Below, piece after piece: positions 23,734-33,270 of a stretch of 60,523 nucleotides of DNA. The notes beneath the pieces are model-generated. The model saw nothing but the letters and a program-made list of their open reading frames with translations, made no database searches and was not told the origin of the DNA. The stretch covers positions 1 through 60,523 of the forward strand of contig NZ_NUZU01000046.1 of assembly GCF_002567005.1 (NCBI RefSeq). Reading direction: 5' to 3'. The translations under genes were made by a program, and so were the position numbers. The first letter of the stretch is position 1. Each line of letters opens with the position of its first letter. Source of the stretch: Bacillus sp. AFS073361 (lineage in GTDB: Bacteria > Bacillota > Bacilli > Bacillales > Cytobacillaceae).

Positions 23734-25674
23734 GTCGAGTAGAAGGGAGCCTTTCTACCTTGCGGTAAATTGTACTCCTCCCCCCTCCCAGAACCGTGCT
23801 TGCGCTATTAACGCACACGGCTCCTCCTAGTTATCATTTACAAAATATAGCTAATTTCTTTTCTTAAGTCGTATATATTAACCTTAACTCTTGCGTAAGG
23901 TAATGGATATTTATTAAGAAAGAGTCTGAATTTATCCCAAGTAAATGATTTCCTTTGACTTCTTCTATTGAGCCATTTAAACAGTAAGTACCCGATTTTG
24001 TCTCTGAATTTGTTTACACTTTGGGTATTATCTGTGATGCAATAATAGTTGTAATAACCTACTAGTGAGCGTTTAAATCTATCCATAATCATATGAATGT
24101 CTTTATTTCTGTTAATTTTCAACCATTCTTTAGTTTCTTTTAGTTTAGCTTGGACTTTCTTCTTGCTTGTTCTCCGTTTTACTCGAAATTTCCCTTGTTT
24201 ACTCCTACCGCAATAGTGTGTAAATCCAAGGAAATCAAAAGTTTCCGGTTTACTTCTTCCCTGTTGATTTGCATTTTGCTCCGCAAACCGCCCGAAGGGT
24301 ATGATTTTGGTTTTATCCTCAGCTATTTCTAGATTAAATTTCTTTAATCTCAACTTTAATGAATGGAAGAATTGCTCGGCTTCACATTTATTTTGAAAAC
24401 AACAAACAAAATCGTCTGCATATCTCACTATGTATGCTTGTCCCTTGCACTGTTTCCTAACCCATTTCTCGAACCATAGGTCAAGGACATAATGGAGGTA
24501 TACATTGGCTAATATCGGAGATATTACTCCACCTTGCGGTGTGCCTTTGTCTGTTTTATATTTCTTACCTTCCTCCAAATATCCACCTTTAAGAAACCTA
24601 CCAATGATTCTAAGTAAGTTAGGGTCAGCGATTCGCAGTTTTAAGAACTCCATCATCCATGTGTGGTCAACGTTGTCAAAGAATCCTTTAATATCTACAT
24701 CTACTACATAATTTACTGATCTCTTTTCAATATAATGGTTCAGTATTTTCAAAGCATCGTGGCAGTTACGATTTGGACGGAATCCAAATGAACAGTCTAG
24801 AAAATCATTTTCATAGATGGTATTTAATATTTTCGTAATGCCTCTTTGAACAATCTTATCTTCATGTTCCGGAATTCCCAATGGTCTTTTCTTGTTTGAA
24901 TTGAGCTTTGGAATATACATTCTTCTTACTGGAACAGGATGATAACTTTTGCTTTTAAGCCTATTTACTAAATCCTCTATGTTTTCTTTTAGATTTTCAC
25001 TGTATTGCTCTTTAGTTGTACCATTAACCCCAGTTGCCTTTTTGGTAGGTAGCTCCTGGTGACATTGAGCTAGTGATTGCTCATTTAATATATGTGCAAG
25101 AGATGTAAATTTCATTTTAGAATCAGATTTTGCTAATTCTGCTATCCTTAGTAGTTTTGTTTCCATTTATTATCCCTACCTCTGTGTGTAGTAAATGTGT
25201 CCCTAATAAGGGTGATAACTGGTAGCTAGCCTTTCCTCCGTCGGCATTACCCAACTTCATTGGTACTACGCTGCTATCCGACTCCCTACATCGGCATTTG
25301 GTTTCCTCGCTTGTTATCGCTTGTACACCATACTCTTCTAAAAAAGAAAAGACCGGTAGGGTCTCCCGAGTTGCCGTATCATATCAATGTATAACGTGCC
25401 AAGGTCTCTGACTCCAGAGAGGTTTTATCCTTCTTGCCTTTAACGAAAGATAAAATGTAGCTTTCTGCTGTGCTTAAGGCATCAGCCCTCTCGATTTACT
25501 AACATTATGGAGCTCAATCCCTTCAACCATTTGGCTTTCGGCCCGCTACCTAACTGTCTACGCTTAAAGACCAAAGTTACCTTTAGCCCTCCAAGACTCG
25601 CTACGAGCGAATGGCTAGTTCTTACTCGACGGGAATCCCACCCGCTATATGATACGACCTATGCTCGGCCGCAC
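23734..25674 (-). mobile_element. Complete group II intron
   Basis: On the minus strand the element starts with GTGCG at 25674, the group II 5' consensus, followed by about 500 bases of structured RNA. The reverse transcriptase frame comes next. After its stop comes a domain V (GAGCCGTGTGCG, short loop, CGCAAGCACGGTTC at about 23786-23822) and a domain VI ending in CTACTCGAC near 23734. The order RNA domains, ORF, domains V-VI is that of an intact mobile ribozyme retroelement. The exact ends are inferred from consensus. It sits between the acidic protein terminator and the DUF3231 gene and interrupts no recognisable gene. Confidence 0.85.
23838..25166 (-). CDS. ltrA: Group II intron reverse transcriptase/maturase
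   Basis: The 442-residue protein helps splicing of its intron and copies it into new sites. The reverse transcriptase domain is complete: RRMYIPKLNSNKKRPLGIP, FGFRPNRNCHDAL, DVDIKGFFDNVDH, GTPQGGVISPILANVYLH and the catalytic YADD in YIVRYADDFV. It is followed by FLGFTHYCG and a maturase domain (LVGYYNYYCITDN). No HNH endonuclease domain follows, so mobility probably relies on nicked or single-stranded targets. It is unrelated in detail to the fragment at 491-694. Confidence 0.95.
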   Translation of the reverse strand: METKLLRIAELAKSDSKMKFTSLAHILNEQSLAQCHQELPTKKATGVNGTTKEQYSENLKENIEDLVNRLKSKSYHPVPVRRMYIPKLNSNKKRPLGIPEHEDKIVQRGITKILNTIYENDFLDCSFGFRPNRNCHDALKILNHYIEKRSVNYVVDVDIKGFFDNVDHTWMMEFLKLRIADPNLLRIIGRFLKGGYLEEGKKYKTDKGTPQGGVISPILANVYLHYVLDLWFEKWVRKQCKGQAYIVRYADDFVCCFQNKCEAEQFFHSLKLRLKKFNLEIAEDKTKIIPFGRFAEQNANQQGRSKPETFDFLGFTHYCGRSKQGKFRVKRRTSKKKVQAKLKETKEWLKINRNKDIHMIMDRFKRSLVGYYNYYCITDNTQSVNKFRDKIGYLLFKWLNRRSQRKSFTWDKFRLFLNKYPLPYARVKVNIYDLRKEISYIL

Positions 25675-25846
25675 AAGCACCCGTTTGTTTAAGTATATTA
25701 CTTCACATAATTGTGTACAATATGTCCTGTCAATAAAGAAAGTAGCCGTAAATTAATACCTATAAAAGCTAATAAAAAAGTGTAAAATAAATTGGTTTTT
25801 ATCATGGCTTTGATAGGGTTATAAAAATTATTTTGGAGGCATAGCA

Positions 25847-26836
25847 GTGAATAAAAAAATCGTAGAACTGGATGTATCGAATCTTTGGAGCCCCTATCTC
25901 ACCAACTCGATGGCACGGTGCGTTAATTCCTATGCTTTAAAAACCATTATGGATTCCGACATCTATTCCATTTTTGATAAAGCACAACAACTGTCCAATC
26001 ATCTCCTTCAAATGATTACTGAGATTTTTCAAAAAGAACAGTTTCCGATTCCGCATGGATTTACGGAGAAAGATGTCCATCTTGATGCCCCTCGCTTATT
26101 TTCTGATGAATTTTGGCTGTTTTATCTTCACGGAATGACTACCCATGGATTAACCGCTTATTCACTCGGAATGACCATATCTCACAGGCTGGACGTACGA
26201 AGATTTTATTTAGAAGCATTCAAAGGCGCTTCTGAGATATATGATACGACCTTAGACATGTTAAAATCTAAGGGACTATTGGATCGGGTTCCTACCATCA
26301 CCTTGCCAGAAGAAGTGGAATTTGCTAAAAAACAAAGTTTTCTTGCCGGGTGGTTAGGGGACCATCGACCCTTGAACGTTATTGAAATCAGCAGTCTTTA
26401 TTTTAATTTACAGAAGAGTACACTCGCAAAAGATTTAATCTTAGGTTTTAGCCAAACTGCGGAGTCGAAAGAAATTCGGACATTTTTCCAACGGGTGGTG
26501 GAACAGACAGAAGAGCATCTTACGATTTTTCGTTCAATCCTGCATGAGGACTTTATCAGTTCGTCGATTTCCTGGGATACCCATATCACCGATTCCGAGA
26601 CAGCACCTTTTTCCGATAAATTAATGATTTTCCATTGTGCCTTTCTTATTCAATCTGCCATGGCATATTATGGAACTGCCTTATCCGGTTCCATGCGGCG
26701 CGATCTAGGACTCAGATATGCTTCTGCAATTAAAAATGATGTCAAACTCGCGGAAGACTGTGCGGAAATCATGATTGCTAATGAATGGTTCGAGAAACCA
26801 CCTCATTCGGTTGATCGTAGAGAATTCTCTAATTGA
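25847..26836 (+). CDS. DUF3231 family protein
   Basis: This 329-residue protein is predicted all-helical, with two related halves of about 160 residues, the DUF3231 arrangement. Each half looks like a ferritin-like four-helix bundle, but I see no complete set of iron ligands. Conserved features include LHGMTTHGLTAYSLGM in the first half and FHCAFLIQSAMAYYGTALSG in the second. It is common in spore-forming Bacillaceae and of unknown function. GGAGGCATAGC precedes the start and a long terminator follows at 26960. Confidence 0.8.
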   Translation: MNKKIVELDVSNLWSPYLTNSMARCVNSYALKTIMDSDIYSIFDKAQQLSNHLLQMITEIFQKEQFPIPHGFTEKDVHLDAPRLFSDEFWLFYLHGMTTHGLTAYSLGMTISHRLDVRRFYLEAFKGASEIYDTTLDMLKSKGLLDRVPTITLPEEVEFAKKQSFLAGWLGDHRPLNVIEISSLYFNLQKSTLAKDLILGFSQTAESKEIRTFFQRVVEQTEEHLTIFRSILHEDFISSSISWDTHITDSETAPFSDKLMIFHCAFLIQSAMAYYGTALSGSMRRDLGLRYASAIKNDVKLAEDCAEIMIANEWFEKPPHSVDRREFSN

Positions 26837-26839
26837 TAA

Positions 26840-26956
26840 ATTTACCGAATTCTGCAAGATGAACAAGGTGATTCTGTCAATCATATTGTACAAAACATGA
26901 CTGGAATGGGCGGTATGACTGACCAAGTCAGCAACAAATACAGCGTTGAATCTTGC
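26840..26956 (+). other. Short coding-like remnant after the DUF3231 gene
   Basis: The plus-strand frame reads ILQDEQGDSVNHIVQNMTGM, then GGMTDQVSNKYSVESCK. It has no start and ends inside the terminator. It looks like the tail of another protein, unrecognised. Confidence 0.3.
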
Positions 26957-26959
26957 AAA

Positions 26960-27008
26960 GCAATAATAAAAAGGAGAACATTTAGTTCTTCTTTTTATTA
27001 TTGCTTTT
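26960..27008 (+). terminator. Strong terminator with a 20-bp stem
   Basis: Arms at 26960-26979 and 26985-27004 pair with a single mismatch (loop ATTTA), followed by TTTT. It ends the DUF3231 transcript. Confidence 0.85.
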
Positions 27009-27066
27009 AATTTCTCCAAGGCAAATATATGTATATTTCAAGCTTTATGGCAGTTCTTATTATGAA

Positions 27067-27093
27067 AGGCTACTTGCGAATCGCAAGTAGCCT
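27067..27093 (-). terminator. Hairpin downstream of the SASP gene
   Basis: AGGCTACTTGCGA pairs with TCGCAAGTAGCCT in a 13-bp stem. It lies about 60 bases after the minus-strand SASP stop and probably ends that transcript. Confidence 0.7.
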
Positions 27094-27155
27094 GTAGCCA
27101 TATTATTTTATTCATACATTTTAAGGTTTAGAAAAGTGTTAACACATCAATACTG

Positions 27156-27380
27156 TTAACGAGAAGTATTTCCTGAACCACCAAACTGACCTGCTAATTG
27201 AGATTGAGCTGTTGCAACTAGACGTTTTGTGATCTCACCACCAACTGAACCGTTAGCACGAGATACTGTGTCTGCGCCTAATTGTACACCAAATTCAGAA
27301 GCAATTTCATACTTCATTTGATCAATCGCTTGTTCAGCACCTTGAACTAATTTTTGACGATTTCCACCGCTACGTGACAT
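27156..27380 (-). CDS. Alpha/beta-type small acid-soluble spore protein
   Basis: This 74-residue protein saturates spore DNA in the forespore and protects it from UV and heat. It has the family blocks MKYEIASEFGVQLGADTVSR, with the GPR protease site at EIASE, and ANGSVGGEITKRLVA. GGAGGTGAAGAC precedes the ATG. It is monocistronic, as usual for ssp genes. Paralogue identity (sspA, sspB and so on) cannot be told from this window. Confidence 0.95.
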   Translation of the reverse strand: MSRSGGNRQKLVQGAEQAIDQMKYEIASEFGVQLGADTVSRANGSVGGEITKRLVATAQSQLAGQFGGSGNTSR

Positions 27381-27629
27381 TTGTCTTCACCTCCTATAAA
27401 ATTTAATATTCCTCATATTATATTAATAATACTTTGGTAATTTCCGTGGGATTAATTTTAATAAGTCCTAGCTCAACTGCATGATTAAAGTTCTATTAAA
27501 TAAGCAGGAACAGCTTGATTTAAAAGGGATATTAAAACTGAAGTTATTGATAAAGGGATTATGACTACGTCATAGAAGAGCTTACCCACAATTAAGAAAA
27601 GTAATTGAAACTGGGCTAATATGACCGCC

Positions 27630-27768
27630 AATATGGAAGAAAAGGCCTCCCAACAGTTTAGCAAACTGATGAAAGACCTTCTCCTATAGTTAGCTTTTTA
27701 GTCATAGGCTGCCCTGTTTTTTTAAAACGAGGACAAATCCGAGGACAAGAAAAGCATATTATCATTTT
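27630..27768 (+). repeat. Direct repeat, copy B (integrase tail plus flank)
   Basis: This repeats the last codons of the integrase scrap at 13918-13978 (MEEKASQQFSKLMKDLLL, stop at 27687-27689) and its 3' flank. It contains a small internal duplication around GAGGACAA not present in copy A. Only the tail of the integrase remains. Confidence 0.8.
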
Positions 27769-27803
27769 AGACGTTGATATAACAAGGTTTTAAAACCCTA
27801 ATT

Positions 27804-27972
27804 ACATCATGCCGCCCGTAGTCTGCTAGAGTGTAATATTGTTAACATTGAGTGCAAAAAGTGCGGTAAATCAACATTTTGGATGTTCTTAGCTGTAACA
27901 TCTTTAACGGGGATTTACCGTTTTTTATGGGAAGGCGTTAGCAAAATGTTAGCAATATGTTAACGCCTTTTT
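27804..27972 (+). repeat. Island repeat R1, with terminal hairpin
   Basis: A ~150-bp sequence starts CATCATGCCGCCCGTAGTCT and includes the inverted pair CGGTAAATC/GATTTACCG. It ends with GGCGTTA...TAACGCCTTTTT, a terminator-like hairpin. Most of it recurs at 31992-32155 in the same orientation, with a 12-base insertion there. It lies 115 bases after integrase tail B and 30 bases before the stop of the first defence gene. It may be an attachment-site region left by successive integrations. Confidence 0.8.
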
Positions 27973-28004
27973 CAAGATAAAATTAGATAATTAAAAACAA
28001 AACA

Positions 28005-28619
28005 TTATTTTGCAATCTTTTTATCCTTAATTGCAACTACATGCAATAGAGGTAGTCCACTATCTTGCACTTTATCAATAAAGTCCTCCCGTGTATCTCC
28101 ATCAAATGTAGTTAAAATTCTTGATGTAAAATAATCAGCCAATTTTTGTTTATTATATTTTTGACCATCCAAGATTTTCGTTCCGCTACATACGTAGGGA
28201 TCTCTTCTTTCCCCAACTCGATTAAGAACTAATACTTTTGGCGATCTAGTCAACTTTTTCATCTTTTTTATTTGCTTTTTTAAATCAGCACTATTCAGAT
28301 CAGATTCATCCATCTTCGCTTGCACTAAAATAGCTTTCTTTACTTTTTTGTTTTTATCCCTTATATCTGCTGTGATTGCAAAATCAGCACCTGAACGGGA
28401 TTCTGCGGAGTTTCTTCCCCTATCATTAAAAACAGTAGGGATAAGCTCAATATGTATGTCTGAGTCACTATAAACTACACCTTCCAACTTAGAGAGTAAG
28501 GCAGAGGTATAAGTAGGTTCTTGATAATAACGTTTTGAATCAGTCTTATTGATCTTATCATTAACATAATCTTTTACACTTTTTCTAACGTGTTCTGGAA
28601 AATTAAAGGAATGTTTCAA
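28005..28619 (-). CDS. PD-(D/E)XK-like nuclease candidate, third gene of the HerA unit
   Basis: This 204-residue protein is of unknown family. The region SGADFAITADI followed about 12 residues later by ILVQAKMD has the spacing and hydrophobicity of a PD-(D/E)XK nuclease core (Asp, Gln/Glu, Lys). It is cytosolic, basic in the middle and lacks membrane segments. Translation starts from TTG at 28619 behind AAGGAG. It lies 110 bases downstream of the HerA gene and on the same strand. The HerA and DUF4297-like genes precede it and repeat R1 follows, which makes it part of the same cassette. The catalytic assignment is inference. Confidence 0.6.
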   Translation of the reverse strand: MKHSFNFPEHVRKSVKDYVNDKINKTDSKRYYQEPTYTSALLSKLEGVVYSDSDIHIELIPTVFNDRGRNSAESRSGADFAITADIRDKNKKVKKAILVQAKMDESDLNSADLKKQIKKMKKLTRSPKVLVLNRVGERRDPYVCSGTKILDGQKYNKQKLADYFTSRILTTFDGDTREDFIDKVQDSGLPLLHVVAIKDKKIAK

Positions 28620-28729
28620 TCCTATTACTCCTTAACTAAATAAATGTACTTTTACATATGGACTAATTAATATTAATCTACTAAAATGCTTTCTATGGTT
28701 TGGATATGATCAATTATTTTCTTTAATTA

Positions 28730-30511
28730 CTAATCAAGCCAAGATTCCAATGTATTATTAAAATCAATATCTCTCCATTTTTCCTTCCACAGCTCAATAT
28801 ATCTTATGTCATTTGATGATGGTTCATTGGCACATCTTTCTATACTGACTATTGATGGCATCACCACAGCATCTCCAATTAATAATGCTTCACCACTTTT
28901 AAGTGATGGTAAGCTTTCAGTCACTCCATCAAGGGTGTCTGGTAATAAACGTTTAACATAATTCTGATCATCTGGATTTGTTAATCTCATAGCGACAAAA
29001 TTATTACATTGTGAAAATATAGTTTCAGAAATCTCAGAAGGTCTCTGACTGACTATCGCTAATGTTACACCGTATTTCCTACCTTCCTTGGCTATTCGTT
29101 CTATTGCTAAAGTTGAACTTCTATATTTTACAAGGTTGCTTTTTGGAGCATATTTATGGGCTTCTTCATAAACTAAAAGTAATGGTGTGTTATTTTCACC
29201 TTGCTTCTTTTTAGTAAAATAACCAAATTCAAATAATAAGCGCGATATTAATGATACAGTAATACTCAAAACTTCAAATGGGACACCGCTTAAATCGATA
29301 ATAGTTACATTTGACTTTTTCTCGTCTTTGTAACCTATAAAGTTTTTTATAACGTCAATAAAAGAAATTTCTTGTGATGCATCTCCAAATAGGAAGCTCA
29401 ATCTTTTATCTTTAATTTTATTTTCGAATCTAGAAATGAATTTGTCTAAAGTTCCATCAGCATAGTCGCCATGTTTAATGTTTTGATTTTTGGTCGGATG
29501 AAAGTCAAATATTTCTTCAAAAAACTTTAATATCTTTTCCTCATCATTTAATAAAATTCCAGAATTAACTTCTGTCTTTCCATCATTTAATTCATAAGAA
29601 TCATCCACAATCATTATTCTATCTGTTGACTTTGCATTCTTTGTTTCGCTTTTTAGATTCTTTAGACACGTTAATACTTCCTGAATATTAAACTTTAACG
29701 GGCTATCAAAATAAACATCACCCGAGTGTGTATTATTTTTCTTTTTATTTGCTATTATTAATTTTCTAAGGATTGAAGCTTGATTATAATTATTAAATTC
29801 ACCTGACTCTAGAAATATTTCTTCTAGCTCCTCACCATTTAATAACCAATAAGGTAATATTAAATTTTCTACATTTATTTTGTTTGCGTTAGGAAATGCA
29901 CTTTCATACTCAGAATGAATATCAAAAATAATTACATGAGAGTTATTTAATCCCTCATACTCACTCTCTTTAATACTATTTGCATTTTGTATTATTTTTG
30001 CTGTTGTATGTGATTTTCCTGATCCACTAGCACCTACGATTGCTAGATGCTTATTAAAAAATTTATTTCCATCCACCGGCACACTAACTTCTGGGTTATT
30101 TGCCAATTTTGAAAAGCTAAATTTTTTATCAGTTTCAATGCTATTTTCAAAGATTTGTTTTATGTATTTAGTTTCAGCGGGTTTAACAGCCTTTGGAGGA
30201 ATTGATAAGGTATCCCCTCCTCGTATAAACCTGCTATCCTTTAATACACCGACAGGACTTGCTTCTATTATGTATTTTCTTTGCAATTCAAAATAATTCG
30301 AACCCTTATCATCAGACTTTTTAACCTCTAATAAATCAATAGAAAAACTTTCAATAATCGCTATTAAGATAACATCATTATCATCGGAAATTTGTAAGTA
30401 AGAACCAACTTTTAAGTCCTCTTCAGCAATCTTAAAATCCTCTAATCTTTCGACAGATATCTTAACTTTATCCGGTTTTACGGAGATTACTTCAGCATTA
30501 ATTTTTTCCAT
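28730..30511 (-). CDS. HerA-type ATPase/helicase of a defence system
   Basis: The 593-residue protein is a HerA/FtsK-superfamily ATPase (DUF87). An N-terminal beta-barrel (HAS-barrel-like, residues about 1-100) precedes the P-loop AIVGASGSGKSHT (about 155). The Walker B is LLLVYEEAHKYAP, and the arginine-finger region is ERIAKEGRKYGVTLAIVSQRP. HerA proteins form hexamers that translocate DNA. In bacteria they are known to pair with SIR2 or DUF4297 proteins in anti-phage systems. The upstream gene (30524-31702, 12 bases away) encodes a DUF4297-like protein, which fits such a pair. Confidence 0.88.
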   Translation of the reverse strand: MEKINAEVISVKPDKVKISVERLEDFKIAEEDLKVGSYLQISDDNDVILIAIIESFSIDLLEVKKSDDKGSNYFELQRKYIIEASPVGVLKDSRFIRGGDTLSIPPKAVKPAETKYIKQIFENSIETDKKFSFSKLANNPEVSVPVDGNKFFNKHLAIVGASGSGKSHTTAKIIQNANSIKESEYEGLNNSHVIIFDIHSEYESAFPNANKINVENLILPYWLLNGEELEEIFLESGEFNNYNQASILRKLIIANKKKNNTHSGDVYFDSPLKFNIQEVLTCLKNLKSETKNAKSTDRIMIVDDSYELNDGKTEVNSGILLNDEEKILKFFEEIFDFHPTKNQNIKHGDYADGTLDKFISRFENKIKDKRLSFLFGDASQEISFIDVIKNFIGYKDEKKSNVTIIDLSGVPFEVLSITVSLISRLLFEFGYFTKKKQGENNTPLLLVYEEAHKYAPKSNLVKYRSSTLAIERIAKEGRKYGVTLAIVSQRPSEISETIFSQCNNFVAMRLTNPDDQNYVKRLLPDTLDGVTESLPSLKSGEALLIGDAVVMPSIVSIERCANEPSSNDIRYIELWKEKWRDIDFNNTLESWLD

Positions 30512-30523
30512 AAATTATCACCC

Positions 30524-31702
30524 CTAAAATAAAAATTCATTAATATCACTAAAGTCCTCAATCTTAATGTGATTTATACCTAAATCCTCTTGCTCAATTC
30601 TTTTATCTAAATATAGGTTATATATTTTTTTTGTTCTTTGTAGTTGTAAAATAATGTCTTTGATATATTCATATCTATTAATAAATTTAAGTTCTATATT
30701 ATTTTGTGGAGTACTCTCTTCTAATAAATTGCTCAAGAAAAAATCAGCACCTTCAAAGCAAAAACCGTCTCTAAAAATTATTCCTTCAGATAATAGTTCG
30801 GACTTCATATTCTTTAGCACGGTATCTTTTACATTTTGAAAAAAGATATATGGTGCGGGAGATTTTATTATAGTTGCACCACCAAATGTACCTTTTTTAT
30901 AGTACCTCTCAATAATTTTTCGGGATAATTGAATTAACAGATTTGTATCATCAAAGTTTTCTGGTAACTCAAATAAAAAGATTCTTTCATGGAAATTAAT
31001 ATTCGTTTCACGAAAAAATCTTTTATAAATAAATTTATAATATTTTTCTTTACCTAAAAATTGAGTATAACTAGAATGAAAAATAACTTCTCTACTATTT
31101 GTTATTAGATCCTTTACCTCTTTCTTAGAACATACTCTTTTGTGCTTATCTTCTGGAGCATTATTTACTACTTTATTCTCAATATACTTATAAATTTGAG
31201 CATAATAGATAAACGCTTCTTCTTCTCCACAATTAAATTCCTTATTTATCTTCTCAATTAAGAACTCAAATTGCTCTTGATATTTACCAGTAAAAGTCAT
31301 TCTGAATTGACTTATAAATTCTGTTTTTAGCTCTTCTTCAAAATTATATTGCTTATTTTTTATCTTACAGTCTCCAATAATGTCATTTAAATCTTGTAAA
31401 CTCAAAGAAACTTCTTGCTCTTCTTTGTTTTTAAAGTAAGCGTATAAAACTGGTTTTCTTTTATCAGTTTTAAAAATTTCTAGTAACTGACAAATCGGCT
31501 TTTTCACTTGAGACTTTGAGAAATTTGTCCGTTCTTTATATTTAACTTGAACAATAAGGTTTTCATCACTATAATCCTCTGTTTGTTCAATTTCAATTTC
31601 ATTTACCTCATTTGTTTGCTCCAAAATCCTAATAATTGTATAGTCATATTGAAAATTAAATCCTTTTATAGCATAATAGCCACCATCTAAGACTGTACTC
31701 AT
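30524..31702 (-). CDS. DUF4297-like nuclease partner of HerA
   Basis: The 392-residue protein begins GGYYAIKGFNFQYDYTIIRI, then EIEQTEDYSDENLIVQVKYK. This is the arrangement of the Cap4/DUF4297 dsDNA-nuclease domain: an acidic residue pair followed by a Q/E-x-K strand. The rest is helical without further motifs, and a C-terminal region probably contacts HerA. GGAGGG precedes the ATG. First gene of a minus-strand unit with HerA. In the known DUF4297-HerA systems the two proteins form a large nuclease-ATPase complex. The family call is from motif and context. Confidence 0.7.
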   Translation of the reverse strand: MSTVLDGGYYAIKGFNFQYDYTIIRILEQTNEVNEIEIEQTEDYSDENLIVQVKYKERTNFSKSQVKKPICQLLEIFKTDKRKPVLYAYFKNKEEQEVSLSLQDLNDIIGDCKIKNKQYNFEEELKTEFISQFRMTFTGKYQEQFEFLIEKINKEFNCGEEEAFIYYAQIYKYIENKVVNNAPEDKHKRVCSKKEVKDLITNSREVIFHSSYTQFLGKEKYYKFIYKRFFRETNINFHERIFLFELPENFDDTNLLIQLSRKIIERYYKKGTFGGATIIKSPAPYIFFQNVKDTVLKNMKSELLSEGIIFRDGFCFEGADFFLSNLLEESTPQNNIELKFINRYEYIKDIILQLQRTKKIYNLYLDKRIEQEDLGINHIKIEDFSDINEFLF

Positions 31703-31756
31703 TCATAAAACCCTCCATTAAGGAAAACTACATTCTCTTCCTATTTCGACACCAAA

Positions 31757-31939
31757 TTGGAAATTCCCTCCTTTTATGACAAAGTATCTTTAAACCGCGG
31801 GACAGGTTCCTCTCACGAACAAATCATAATAGACCGACCTGACCATTCGGATGTCTATTCCATGTCGCAAGAAATAAAAAAAAGAAGAAGTTCCCAAAAG
31901 TTTAGTCAACTAATGAGAAGCCTCTTCTATTCCACATAA
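31757..31939 (+). pseudogene. 3' end of a tyrosine integrase gene (copy C, diverged)
   Basis: The frame ends DVYSMSQEIKKRRSSQKF, then SQLMRSLFYST and stop. It aligns with tails A and B (IYAHITSKMEEKASQQF, SKLM). The tyrosine in DVYS corresponds to the nucleophile. The N-terminal part is unrelated or degraded. As with copy B, an R repeat follows within about 50 bases. Confidence 0.55.
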
Positions 31940-31991
31940 TGTTAGCAAATCATTTAATGATCCTTATATATCAAGGAATTAATCAGCTATC

Positions 31992-32155
31992 ACATCATGC
32001 CGCCCGTAGTCTGCTAGAGTGTAATATTGTTAACATTGAGTGCAAAAAGTGCGGGAAATCAATGTTTTGGATGTTTTTGGTTGTAACATCTTTAACGGGG
32101 ATTTACCGTTTTTTATGTGTGTGCGTTGGGAAGACGTTAGCAAAATGTTAGCAAA
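31992..32155 (+). repeat. Island repeat R2
   Basis: Direct copy of R1 (27804-27955), about 90 percent identical by eye. It differs by scattered substitutions and a 12-base insertion after TTTTTTATG. It lacks the last arm of the R1 terminator hairpin. R1 and R2 bracket the DUF4297-HerA-nuclease genes. Confidence 0.85.
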
Positions 32156-32615
32156 TTAGGAATGAAAAACTTTCGCCTATTTTTACTCACTTAATAGGGT
32201 TGAGAGGACGGCATTGATGTTTTTCAATCTGCCTGTTCTCGGAAACATATCCATGGCAATTTCTGCACCATCAGTAAGCGGGAACATTTAATGATTTTAT
32301 GGTTCTTGGGAACATATCGACACCATATACTACTCTTCTGGCGGCATTCACCCTTCTTCGTAGTGGCCGGAGTTCGACCAACTGATGTCAGTTGGCAAAT
32401 TTCAAATCATACGTATCACGGAGATGGACGATTTCATCAATCAGCAGCCAGCGCTGCATACTGAATTTGATGAAATCCTCTCCCGAAGAATGATACAAAA
32501 AATCAACATTTTCGAAAACTACTTAAATTTGGAATTCAAATCTGGTGTTGATGCAGATATTGAAGGATAAAGCAAAGCAGGACTTCTTACAATTATTTAG
32601 GTGGTCCTGCTCTTT
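32156..32615 (+). pseudogene. Gene remnant, unrecognised (main frame 32385-32570)
   Basis: The plus-strand frame ending at 32570 reads GKFQIIRITEMDDFINQQ and later LNLEFKSGVDADIEG, which looks like the C-terminal tail of a larger protein. Sequence before it (32210-32380) is coding-like but frameshifted. I cannot name the family. It lies between R2 and the next gene, as a scrap of an earlier cargo. Confidence 0.35.
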
Positions 32616-33059
32616 TTAGTCATCGTTAGGTAAATACCATCCGTGTTCACGATGAATACTTGGTGCATGTGGAGTTTCATTGCCCCATGCTCTTTTACTC
32701 ATCTCTTTATCGAATCTTCCAAGTAAGTTCTGTAGGCTACAAGCCGCTTTAAAATCATCACCTGATGAGCAATAGTCTAGTCTTACTTTTTCTCGTGCTG
32801 TATCAAGTTCTGCATCTGTTGCATTCTCAAACCATTTACTACTATAAAGGTTTGCTTTTTCTATCTCATCTTTCAAATTATCAAATAATTCTTTTATAGC
32901 ATCTTTATTCTTCAATCCAAGCACGATAGCAATAAGTGTAGGGATGCTTATTCCAATGAGAGCAAGCTGCTTTTTATGTGCTTTCATCCAAGTCAAAATT
33001 CCATTCTTATCTTCAGTAACTTCTTCTAATTCCTGTTCATTCTGGATTCCTTTATTCAT
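32616..33059 (-). CDS. Small single-pass membrane protein, unknown
   Basis: The 147-residue protein has a charged N-terminus, one membrane helix (QLALIGISIPTLIAIVLGL, about 31-49), a helical soluble part and a C-terminal conserved-looking motif SIHREHGWYLPNDD. AAAGGAGAG precedes the ATG. I do not recognise a family. It stands alone between R2 and R3 and may be a small defence or immunity factor or a leftover island gene. Confidence 0.6.
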   Translation of the reverse strand: MNKGIQNEQELEEVTEDKNGILTWMKAHKKQLALIGISIPTLIAIVLGLKNKDAIKELFDNLKDEIEKANLYSSKWFENATDAELDTAREKVRLDYCSSGDDFKAACSLQNLLGRFDKEMSKRAWGNETPHAPSIHREHGWYLPNDD

Positions 33060-33270
33060 AAGAGTTCTCTCCTTTCAACTTTGCTTCCTCTATAGGGTAC
33101 AGTCTACAGGCACTTTGTCCCGTCTTTTTCAGCCCCCTCATCTTATTTTAGGATCAACTGCGAGACGCGCTCCACGTGGCTTGGATGATGATGGCAGATA
33201 TATAGATGTAGTAGTGTTTACCTAATACCTTTTTAGTTAATATTCAATTTAACATGTAAAAGGCAATATA

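Noticed and set aside
33150..33225. Short frame ARRAPRGLDDDGRYIDVVV
   Set aside because: Coding-like but without start, length or family; left as possible debris between modules.
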